From JAFGXT01 sp963677165 (GTDB lineage: Bacteria > Verrucomicrobiota > Lentisphaeria > Victivallales > SZUA-371): DNA of 64,000 nucleotides. Positions within the stretch are counted from its first letter, which is position 1, and every line of letters starts with the position of its first letter. Shown here piece by piece: positions 53,976 to 61,201 of this stretch. Location: NCBI GenBank assembly GCA_963677165.2, contig CAXXSX010000002.1, positions 4,526,001 through 4,590,000 of the forward strand. The letters are read 5' to 3'. The notes under the pieces are model-generated. The model was not told the origin of the DNA. It worked only from the letters and a program-made list of their open reading frames with translations, and searched no databases. A program made the position numbers and the translations under genes.

Positions 53976-54303
53976 TTTTCTACTCCCCCCCTTTTTTATT
54001 TTAAAAGCCTATCGTTAATATTAACTAATACATTAATGTACAACTTTAGTCAACCATGTTTCGAAAATGATAACAAAATTAGCCAATAATTCAAATTGAA
54101 CAGCAATATCTTATGAGTCGTTACCTTTCTACAATATTTAATAACCTGATAAAATGTAATTTTCCGTTCAAGTTTTTCTCCGGTTTCAGTATCTACTATG
54201 TCAACCGTTTTATCAACTGACCAAGACAGAGTTTGTCCGGCATTACACGCGTTGAAGTGCGCGTTAGCCGGGTATGATCGGTATAATTAACAATTTATTT
54301 TTA
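53976..54303. other. Intergenic region with decayed frame and repeat D2
   Basis: These 328 bp contain no intact gene. A 79-codon open frame on the minus strand (54050-54286, containing SVDKTVDIVDTETGEKLERK) has no start codon at its head and looks like a gene fragment. Direct repeat D2 overlaps its beginning. Confidence 0.45.
54219..54284 (+). repeat. Direct repeat D2
   Basis: This is the second copy of the 66-bp repeat, in the same orientation as 52490-52555. Read in frame it again encodes PALHALKCALAGYDRY, then stops. Confidence 0.7.
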
Positions 54304-55821
54304 TTATGGGAGTCCTAAATTGAACTTACTTTCCTTAATTAGCTTTATGAGATAATCTCGGTAAGCAGGATGTATTTCCCAAGTAACTTTTTGCATCTCA
54401 TCCCACCGAGATATAGAAACTAATTCTGGATCATCTTGAGAACAAATATGTTTATACCCCTTAGACTCTCGTATATCCGATGCTCGCGCATTTATAAAAC
54501 CAATATCATATAAATAACGCCATAAAACAAATGCATCTTCTCTCGTATGTTGCAATACCTTCCCTAAAAGATTGATCGAAAAACGAGTTGGTATTTTACC
54601 TATAAATCTATATGCAGTTTCAGATTTCAAACAAAATGATTTAGCATCAAAGTCACAATGTTGAAATGAACGAACAATGTCTTTTATATTTGTACATTCT
54701 TGTTCACATTCAACTTTTAAATCATCAACTCTTTCTTCTGAATAAATGGGCATAACTCGATCAACATCACTAGCTTCAATCTTATCTTTGCCAACCTTCA
54801 TTGCATTTTCTGCTAGTTTATAAATTAATTGTATAGCATCTCGGGGCCGCTCTCTAGAACTTTTTATAATAAAATCGCTCCAATACCGGTATGTTGATTC
54901 GTTAATCTCCACATGTAATTTATCAAAAAAAACAGAAAATGGATCCTGACTTTTAATGTGTAAATCATCCATTACTTTACGTAGACGTCGCAATATTATA
55001 TCTTTTAATCCTTCCGGTCCCATTGTCATTGTATAGGTTAAGTTTCTAAAATGATCAACCTGATCTCGTTGACCGGCATTATCTCTTTTTAACCGTTTCC
55101 ATACTTCTTCGCGCAAAGTAATTATAAATCGAATATTACTGACACGCTCCATAATTGAGCGCGCCGCGAGTAAAAAAGCCCATATTCTATTTAATTGTCC
55201 AGCCTCATCGGGAGCTGCAATTTGATCTGTATCATCTATTAGAACATAAAAGAAATTTTCATGTCCCTCCAATGAGCCTGTAATAGCATTTTTGACTTTT
55301 TTCACACCAATATTATTCTTTCCTGAAACCATCTTCTTGAAATCAATTTGAGTTATGGTTTTGCCAATAGGAGCCAAAAACTCCAACAGTGATTCAACAA
55401 AATCTGGCTCTCTCTCCCCCTCTTGATTTGCTAATTTGAGTAAAGTTTTTTTCTTGTTATCACTAACAAAACCAGTTATGTTTGAGGCCAATTTTAAACC
55501 TATTGCTTTTAAAATAGCTTCCTCAGCAATTCTAGTTAAAGCTCCCAAAGAGTTATTTGCTGACTCTTGTATTTCAATATCTTGAGGTTTCAATAAGATA
55601 ACAGGAATATCGACTTCATCCATTTGAGATTTAAAAAAACGCAGAACTGCTGACTTTCCAATTCCCTTTTTTCCAAGTAAAACTTTTGGATTTCCAGGTT
55701 GAACTGTAATTATATCGGTATAATCCCCAAAAGGAATAAAAACCTCACGTAAAAATGCGTCATCCCCTTCAGCTGTTCCTGCTTGAAAATATTTAACTAA
55801 GCATTGCAAACTTTTACTCAT
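54304..55821 (-). CDS. P-loop ATPase, Sll1717-like (STAND/KAP-type)
   Basis: In this 505-residue protein the Walker A is GKKGIGKSA (about 50-58) and the Walker B is FFYVLIDDTDQIAAP (about 190-204). A sensor-type Arg region IRFIITLREEVWKRL follows, then SSRERPRDAIQLIYKL, typical of this ATPase group. The N-terminus AEGDDAFLREVFIPFGDY matches the Sll1717-like pattern. The C-terminal third is helical/winged-helix-like (DAFVLWRYLYDIGFINARAS). The proteins are predicted cytoplasmic signalling or defence ATPases. The gene is AT-rich, isolated, and next to a propeller-like protein and transposase debris. Defence is inference from family and context. Confidence 0.82.
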   Translation of the reverse strand: MSKSLQCLVKYFQAGTAEGDDAFLREVFIPFGDYTDIITVQPGNPKVLLGKKGIGKSAVLRFFKSQMDEVDIPVILLKPQDIEIQESANNSLGALTRIAEEAILKAIGLKLASNITGFVSDNKKKTLLKLANQEGEREPDFVESLLEFLAPIGKTITQIDFKKMVSGKNNIGVKKVKNAITGSLEGHENFFYVLIDDTDQIAAPDEAGQLNRIWAFLLAARSIMERVSNIRFIITLREEVWKRLKRDNAGQRDQVDHFRNLTYTMTMGPEGLKDIILRRLRKVMDDLHIKSQDPFSVFFDKLHVEINESTYRYWSDFIIKSSRERPRDAIQLIYKLAENAMKVGKDKIEASDVDRVMPIYSEERVDDLKVECEQECTNIKDIVRSFQHCDFDAKSFCLKSETAYRFIGKIPTRFSINLLGKVLQHTREDAFVLWRYLYDIGFINARASDIRESKGYKHICSQDDPELVSISRWDEMQKVTWEIHPAYRDYLIKLIKESKFNLGLP

Positions 55822-56113
55822 TTTACCCTCCTATTTTTTACTAAAATATATGAGAACTGAATAATTTTCAAATTAAATAGAAATAGGTATTTTAAATTTG
55901 AGTGCAAATTGTCAGTATTTCTAAGTTTCATTATTTTGATTTTTTCTAAAGTATTCAATATGGTGTGGTCGAAGTCAGGAACTTTAATCATAACAGGGAG
56001 CGAGCGTCTATGAATGCCAAATCAACAGGGTGAATTACGATAACGATATCAGCGGGGTTGCACAATATGTAACCGGGGGGCAAGGAATTTTCCAATGACC
56101 GTTGTGCCATTGA
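55822..56113. other. AT-rich intergenic region with no recognisable gene
   Basis: The first half (55822-55980) is very AT-rich, consistent with the promoter of the ATPase gene. The rest shows fragmented frames leading into a transposase remnant. Short frames on the minus strand (about 55988-56206) are shadows of that remnant. Confidence 0.5.
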
Positions 56114-56239
56114 TTGCCATGCGAGATTAATAACAAGGTGCGTTGGCTTATAAGACAAGCATACGGCTTCCGAGATCGTGAATACTTCAAACTGAAAATC
56201 TTCCAACTACCGGAGATTTTGAGGGTAAAAGAGTTATGA
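56114..56239 (+). pseudogene. Transposase C-terminal remnant, ISL3-like
   Basis: An uninterrupted frame of about 41 codons reads NKVRWLIRQAYGFRDREYF then KLKIFQLPEILRVKEL and a stop. This matches the C-terminal R..QAYGFRD..F.LKI pattern of ISL3-type transposases. A stop codon (56111-56113) and shifted frames precede it, so only the tail survives. No terminal inverted repeats were identified. Confidence 0.6.
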
Positions 56240-56267
56240 GTTACGGCAGAAAACGTCGAAGATGCAC

Positions 56268-56291
56268 AAAAAAGCCCGGATGAACCGGGCT
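56268..56291 (-). terminator. Intrinsic terminator after tRNA (CAT)
   Basis: On the minus strand AGCCCGG-TTCAT-CCGGGCT is followed by TTTTTT (56268-56272 region). The 7-bp GC-rich stem lies 14 bp after the tRNA 3' end. Confidence 0.85.
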
Positions 56292-56304
56292 GTAATAAGT
56301 AGAT

Positions 56305-56381
56305 TGGTGGATCCTGAGGGACTTGAACCCGCGACCCGACGATTATGAGTCGTCTGCTCTAACCAACTGAGCTAAGGATCC
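56305..56381 (-). tRNA. tRNA with CAT anticodon, probably tRNA-Ile2 (or elongator tRNA-Met)
   Basis: The 77-nt tRNA has encoded CCA (56305-56307). Acceptor GGATCCT pairs with AGGATCC, D stem GCTC/GAGC, anticodon stem GACGA/TCGTC with loop CTCATAA, anticodon CAT. The T arm GCGGG-TTCAAGT-CCCTC has one C-T mismatch. The body (TTAGCTCAGTTGGTTAGAGC, anticodon stem and loop) resembles bacterial tRNA-Ile2, where the wobble C becomes lysidine; elongator Met is the alternative. A possible promoter (TTGCCT at 56436-56441, TATGTT at 56414-56419) lies upstream. Confidence 0.9.
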
Positions 56382-56473
56382 ACGCTTGTCCGCCGTAAGG
56401 AGGACAGGTTCATAACATAGTCAAAAAGTAGCAAAAGGCAAATATAATATTTGAACTTTTTTGTAATTTCTTG

Positions 56474-56701
56474 TCAGTTAAGGGATTTTTTATCGCTGCT
56501 GGACAAAGGTAATACTTTTTTTGCTATACTTCCACCTGATTTATTGTTCTCAATGGATACTGTTCCATGATGCAACTTTACAATTTTACTGACATGTTCT
56601 CCTGCTTGTCCTAGCCCGGTGGAGGGGATAGAGTTTGTTTGCTGTTCTTTGGTTTGACTGCATAAAACAACACTGTTGCTTGATTTTGAAGTAGATATCA
56701 A
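56474..56701 (-). pseudogene. Histidine-kinase C-terminal remnant
   Basis: A 75-codon open frame contains STGLGQAGEHVSKIVKLHH, then GTVSIENNKSGGSIAKKVLP. This is recognisable as the G2-box end of a HATPase_c domain (usual form GTGLGLAIV.KIV.LHGG...GG). The catalytic N, D and G1 boxes and the rest of the kinase are absent. The residual frame probably is not expressed; no ribosome site was seen. Confidence 0.6.
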
Positions 56702-56741
56702 GAAACGGTGAACGTTTCTTGAAAGTATGTAAAAACTTGTT

Positions 56742-57557
56742 TTAGCTATGATTCCGATAGACAGCGGGAGTCATGCCGGTTTTCTTTTTGAAGAGATTGG
56801 CAAAATAATATTCATCCGAAAAGTGCAGGTCGGCGGCAATCTGTTTGATGGGTTGCGCAGTATCGCTCAAGTAGGATTTTGCCAACTCAATTCGTTTGTC
56901 TAGCTGATAATTGTATGGCGTTGTGTGCCAGTCACGACGAAATATCCTGACTGTTTGCGATACTGATTTGTTGATATGTTTCGCCATTGCTTCAAGGGGC
57001 AGTGGTTTCTGTAGGTTGGCATCAATAAATTGTTTTAGTTTCATGCCGTCAGCGCTGACTTTTGACGGTTTCTTTGCATCAATATTTTCCGCTACAGCCG
57101 CGATGATTTTGTGTACAATAACAGCGATCATGGAATGAGCTTTTTCCGGTGTGGCGATAATCTTTTCCCGTTCTGCTCGAAACAGTTCTTCCAAGTTGCA
57201 GTTCGGGATATGCCATATATTGCTCAGTCCATAACATTCTATCAGGTCCCTGATCAGACGGCCACGAGCGTTAAACCAGATTTTGGTCCATGGATCATCG
57301 GAACTGGAACCGTAAGTATACGAGGTGTCGCAATGAAGAATATAAACGTCACCGGCAGATGGAGTAAAATCACCCAGCGGCGAATTGATATAGCCTTTGC
57401 CTTTGACCACATATTCGAAGACATATTTAGTGGAACGCTGCCGGGATATTCGATAGGTCCCATCGCAGTAGGATATTCCCGAAGTCTCAATGACTGCCGC
57501 GGGAGGTAATCCTTCCGGCGGAGGAGGAAAATAAACAATATCTTCATGCATGGACAT
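56742..57557 (-). CDS. AraC family transcriptional regulator
   Basis: This 271-residue protein has an N-terminal cupin-like sensor (about 15-150; YVVKGKGYINSPLGDFTPSAGDVYIL). The C-terminal AraC domain has two HTH motifs (about 170-270; LPLEAMAKHINKSVSQTVRIF, then IKQIAADLHFSDEYYFANLFKKKTGMTP). It probably senses a sugar and activates the sulfatase/GH43-like operon of which it is the last gene. Candidate half-sites form a 12-bp inverted repeat around the promoter upstream of the sulfatase. Confidence 0.92.
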   Translation of the reverse strand: MSMHEDIVYFPPPPEGLPPAAVIETSGISYCDGTYRISRQRSTKYVFEYVVKGKGYINSPLGDFTPSAGDVYILHCDTSYTYGSSSDDPWTKIWFNARGRLIRDLIECYGLSNIWHIPNCNLEELFRAEREKIIATPEKAHSMIAVIVHKIIAAVAENIDAKKPSKVSADGMKLKQFIDANLQKPLPLEAMAKHINKSVSQTVRIFRRDWHTTPYNYQLDKRIELAKSYLSDTAQPIKQIAADLHFSDEYYFANLFKKKTGMTPAVYRNHS

Positions 57558-57616
57558 AATTTTGCGCTAACCTTTTTCATCAATATATATCGCAATGCGC
57601 ATATATCAATCTTAAC

Positions 57617-58510
57617 TTATTCCGGATATTCCCAGTCAAAAAGGTTATCGCTCCAGGCGATGCCGATACACGCGTGGGTGTCAAAGATGACCTCTTCGTT
57701 TTCCGGACCGGTACCATGCAAAAACATCAAATATTTGCCGATATCCGGGACGTTGCGGCAATTCAGTACGAATCCGGCAGTGATTCGTCCTTGTGCCCAC
57801 GGCCAGCTATTTTGTCCTAAGGTGATAAGTTTACCTGTATCGGACCAGTGAACCAGGTCCGTTGACTCCAGAATGCCGATCCCGTTATGTGGCGAATGAA
57901 ACATTAAATAACGCTTACCTTCCTTTATGACGCAAACATTTTCCCCCGCATTGCTGGAACCTGAATAGTGCCAGTTTTTCAGGTCGTATGAATATGACAT
58001 ACTAACACCGTTTTGTTTGTAAAAACACCAATATTTTCCCGGCTCATTGTTGTCTTCAATAAGATATGGATCAATCATTCGTCCCATTTTGTTGTCTGGC
58101 GTTTGACTTCCTTTTACTCGTAGAAGTTCCGGTTCGCTCCAGTGATCTAAATCAAAACTGGACATGGTCCATAAACGGGCGCCGTTGTTCCCATATTTTT
58201 CTCCGTTTTGACGCGGATAAGTTTGCAGGCACATGATCCACTGATTATCGTGCCGGATAATATTTCCCGGACTGGAAAAATTTAGGCTTTGATCGCGTTG
58301 GGTCAAAATTACCGGCTCGGTAAAACTCCGTAGGTTGCGGCTCTTGCTCACCGCGGTATAAAGATAAACTTTGCCGTCCGGCTCTGTTTTTACCATCGTA
58401 AAATAGAGATAAAGCGTTCCCTGGTAGTAGATTGCAGTAGGGTCGCGATATGCGGTTGTCTTATTCCCCTGCAGTAAGATTGGCGTTGTGAGTTTTCTTA
58501 GTAAATTCAT
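57617..58510 (-). CDS. GH43/GH32-like five-bladed beta-propeller glycosidase
   Basis: This 297-residue protein has no signal peptide. The N-terminal AYRDPTAIYYQGTLYLYFT has the DP..I..G.YY pattern with the catalytic-base-type Asp. The middle FSSPGNIIRHDNQWIM and GRMIDPYLIEDNNEPGKYW (ID acidic motif) and YSYDLKNWHYSG fit GH43/GH117-type propellers. The ATG at 58510 lies just past the sulfatase stop; a GTG at 58519, overlapping that stop, has better-spaced AAAGG and is an alternative start. It works in the cytoplasm, presumably with the sulfatase on imported sulfated oligosaccharides. Confidence 0.78.
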   Translation of the reverse strand: MNLLRKLTTPILLQGNKTTAYRDPTAIYYQGTLYLYFTMVKTEPDGKVYLYTAVSKSRNLRSFTEPVILTQRDQSLNFSSPGNIIRHDNQWIMCLQTYPRQNGEKYGNNGARLWTMSSFDLDHWSEPELLRVKGSQTPDNKMGRMIDPYLIEDNNEPGKYWCFYKQNGVSMSYSYDLKNWHYSGSSNAGENVCVIKEGKRYLMFHSPHNGIGILESTDLVHWSDTGKLITLGQNSWPWAQGRITAGFVLNCRNVPDIGKYLMFLHGTGPENEEVIFDTHACIGIAWSDNLFDWEYPE

Positions 58511-58512
58511 AA

Positions 58513-59946
58513 TTACCACATGGCCTTTCGATGGGGCAGGGGATCTGCGGTTTCCGCCATGCGATCAGTTAGCAGCATCAGCATGTCTGTTTTGATTGCG
58601 GAGTAATTTGGATCATTCCAAAGATTATTATGTTCACTTGGGTCTTTCTGTAAATCGTACAATTCTCCCTGATTCAAACGGTGCGCTACGGTTAATTTAT
58701 ATTGATCGGTACGCACCATGGTCGTAAAAGCATGGGGGGTGTAGGTGAAGTTTGCACCGTAAAATTCACAATAAACGCTGTCACGGTGAGTTAACTCACT
58801 GCCGTTGAGGATTCCCTTGAACGACTTAGCCTGCATTCCTTCCGGAATATCTATGCCGCACAAATCAAGAATAGTCGGCGCGATATCAAAGAGTTCTGTA
58901 AGTTCAGCAACTCTGCGATCTTTGCAGAGTCCTTTGCCGGAAAGAATCAACGGGACTCGGGTCAGGCAATCATAAAAATAAGGCCCTTTTAAATAGATGC
59001 CATGATCTCCCAGCATCTCACCGTGGTCAGAAGAGAAAATAATGATGGTATTATCGTCCATTCCCGTGGCTTTCAACGTTTCCAGCAGGCGTCCGACATG
59101 ACGGTCGATTATTTCCACCATAGCCCAGTATGCAGCCTTTATCCAGCGATGATCGGATTCAGACATTGTCTCATACTCCAATTGACCGGGATTGGAATAG
59201 GCTCCTTTATGGTCAGTCTGCTGCCAGACCGGTTTGTTTTCCAATTCTCCCGGCACATATTCCGGCAAAGGGATATCATCGATAATGTCAGCGAACTTAT
59301 CAAGTGCGGATTTCGGAGGATTAAAGCTGTGGTGCGGATCGAAGATATTTACGGAAAAAAGCCAGGGCTGTCCGTCATCCTGTCTCGCTTTAATGAAGTC
59401 AATGGCCTTGTCTACGCACCAGCCGGACTGGGTATATTCTTCCTGCATTCCATAGCTGATATATTTACATTCCGGATGAGGTGTTTCTTTGAATTCAAGA
59501 CCGTGTTCGTCAAGCCATTGCCAATACTCGTTGTGCGTGTCCCAGCCGGCTCCATCGTGATGTGACCAGTGAAAATCGGTGTAGCCGTCATTAATTCGCG
59601 GCTCCATTTCAATACCCAGCGCGGGATTGCAGGCGGAAATATGCAGTTTGCCGGATAAGCCGCAGCGATAACCGTTATCGGTTAATAATTTTGTTACTGG
59701 GACTTCAGTTGCCGGAATGTCTTGTCCATTCTGACGGCATCCGCAAGTCACGGGATAACGTCCGGTTAAAAAAGCAGCGCGACTGGGAGCACAAACCGGA
59801 CTTTGAGAGAAACAGTTATCGAACATCACACCATTTTGCGCAAGATTATCAAGATTAGGTGTATTAATAAATTGGTTTCCGGCGCATCCCAATGTATCAT
59901 AACGCTGTTGATCGGTACAAATCCAGAGAATATTCGGTTGGTTCAT
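58513..59946 (-). CDS. Type I sulfatase without signal peptide
   Basis: This 477-residue protein has C52-A-P-S-R (SPVCAPSRAAFLTGRYP), the sulfatase signature whose Cys is converted to formylglycine. Metal ligands are in CTDQQRYDTLG (D12) and SSDHGEMLGDHG. No signal peptide is present, unlike many sulfatases of this phylum, so it should act in the cytoplasm on imported sulfated sugars; a separate anaerobic or aerobic maturase must supply FGly and is not in the window. It is first in the sulfatase/GH43-like/AraC operon and has a TTGCCG-N17-TATAAT promoter. Confidence 0.94.
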   Translation of the reverse strand: MNQPNILWICTDQQRYDTLGCAGNQFINTPNLDNLAQNGVMFDNCFSQSPVCAPSRAAFLTGRYPVTCGCRQNGQDIPATEVPVTKLLTDNGYRCGLSGKLHISACNPALGIEMEPRINDGYTDFHWSHHDGAGWDTHNEYWQWLDEHGLEFKETPHPECKYISYGMQEEYTQSGWCVDKAIDFIKARQDDGQPWLFSVNIFDPHHSFNPPKSALDKFADIIDDIPLPEYVPGELENKPVWQQTDHKGAYSNPGQLEYETMSESDHRWIKAAYWAMVEIIDRHVGRLLETLKATGMDDNTIIIFSSDHGEMLGDHGIYLKGPYFYDCLTRVPLILSGKGLCKDRRVAELTELFDIAPTILDLCGIDIPEGMQAKSFKGILNGSELTHRDSVYCEFYGANFTYTPHAFTTMVRTDQYKLTVAHRLNQGELYDLQKDPSEHNNLWNDPNYSAIKTDMLMLLTDRMAETADPLPHRKAMW

Positions 59947-59954
59947 TATTTAAT

Positions 59955-60017
59955 AACTCCATAACAAATTAATTGCTGATAATTGTATATTATACGCTGT
60001 TATGGAGTTTGCGGCAA
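59955..60017 (-). promoter_or_regulatory. Sulfatase operon promoter with inverted-repeat half-sites
   Basis: On the minus strand TTGCCG (60012-60017), a 17-bp spacer and TATAAT (59989-59994) are near consensus. AACTCCATAACA (59955-59966) and TGTTATGGAGTT (59998-60009) are exact inverted copies, starting 43 bp apart, one in the spacer and one downstream. They are plausible AraC-family half-sites. Confidence 0.65.
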
Positions 60018-60086
60018 TAGGAAAAACATGCATTAAAATGAGCAATATGCGCATGGATCTTCATTGTTAAATATATTGATATGAAA

Positions 60087-61007
60087 TTATTCTGTTACAA
60101 TTTCATTTACGACTTTACTATAAATGATAGTTGCCTGTTCATAAACATTGTTTACTGAACTACGTGGAATAACCGTGTCAGGCGCGCCATGACCTTCAAC
60201 TGTAAATATTTTGTCATTAGTGGAAATATCCGTATCTGACAGCTTTTCTGTAGTTCCGTCGGCAAAAGTAGTGACTAGTTTTTTGATCGTTTTGATTGTT
60301 TCGCGCACTTTTAGCTGAAGTTTTACAGTACAGGTGTAATCTTCATCATAGGTTATTGCTACAGGTTTAAGTCCCTTTAAATAGGCAACAGATGCAGCTT
60401 TAATTTTATCGTTTTTCAGGCATAGGTCCGCAACTGTGGTCTGTGCGTTAACTTTGACCCCGGCAAAACGCTCTGCCATTAATCTAAACGCATCAAGTTC
60501 GGCCGCGCGTTTGGCTCGCAGCATCTTAATTCCAGGAGAATCAGGAAGAGCGCCATAGCCGGAAGCTTCAATAAGCTTGTTTTTCTGTGAAAGAATTTTG
60601 CTCTTTGTTGTTTTATTAAATGATTTCTCTGTAATAATTGTTTCTACAATTTCTCCAAGTTTAATTCCGTAGGTTACCGTAACAATACTATTGTCGGAAA
60701 ATTCAGGCTTCTCAATTTCCGCATGACCTTTAAGAATATGATCCACGGTGTTTCTGATCCGGTCTGATTCAAGCATGTAATCATAAACAGTTGAACCTGA
60801 CTCAAGTTGAAATCCATAGACTCGTTCCAGAAGGGCACGATAGGCGTCAAGTTGGGCCACTCGTAATGCTTTCAGACGAGTTTGCGGGGAAACAGCCTTC
60901 CAAGGAGCCGGGAGATTGTTGCGAATCAATTGGGGTCTGGTTGTACCAGCAGTCAGATTAATGATTGATACTGTCCCAAGTAGAACTGCTATTATTGTCT
61001 TTTTCAT
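60087..61007 (-). CDS. Secreted LPP20-like protein with duplicated module
   Basis: This 306-residue protein has signal peptide MKKTIIAVLLGTVSIINLTAG. The mature region repeats one LPP20/FlgP-type module: ALRVAQLDAYRALLERVYGF...DYMLESDRIRN in the first, AKRAAELDAFRLMAERFAGV...LCLKNDKIKA in the second, each ending in a strand-rich VTVTYGIKL / TVKLQLKVR piece. No lipobox is seen in the signal. LPP20-like proteins are outer-membrane-associated, but function is poorly known. It is monocistronic, followed by the convergent region of the sulfatase operon upstream. Confidence 0.78.
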   Translation of the reverse strand: MKKTIIAVLLGTVSIINLTAGTTRPQLIRNNLPAPWKAVSPQTRLKALRVAQLDAYRALLERVYGFQLESGSTVYDYMLESDRIRNTVDHILKGHAEIEKPEFSDNSIVTVTYGIKLGEIVETIITEKSFNKTTKSKILSQKNKLIEASGYGALPDSPGIKMLRAKRAAELDAFRLMAERFAGVKVNAQTTVADLCLKNDKIKAASVAYLKGLKPVAITYDEDYTCTVKLQLKVRETIKTIKKLVTTFADGTTEKLSDTDISTNDKIFTVEGHGAPDTVIPRSSVNNVYEQATIIYSKVVNEIVTE

Positions 61008-61201
61008 GAATCAATACCTTCTGAACGTTATAATTTTAAGAAACTATCAACGATACGTTACGATAATGGTAATCTCACACGGGTTTATAAAAATTATTAC
61101 ATAATGGCAGTTTTTTTTCAAGTGTGAACCTCAAAAAAACTCTTGAAAAGTAAATAGCTAATACTATATTTAATACATAAACAATAAGGATGATTGCGCT
61201 G

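Noticed and set aside
55988..56206. 72-codon minus-strand frame
   Set aside because: It is antisense to the transposase tail and has no ribosome site or recognisable pattern.
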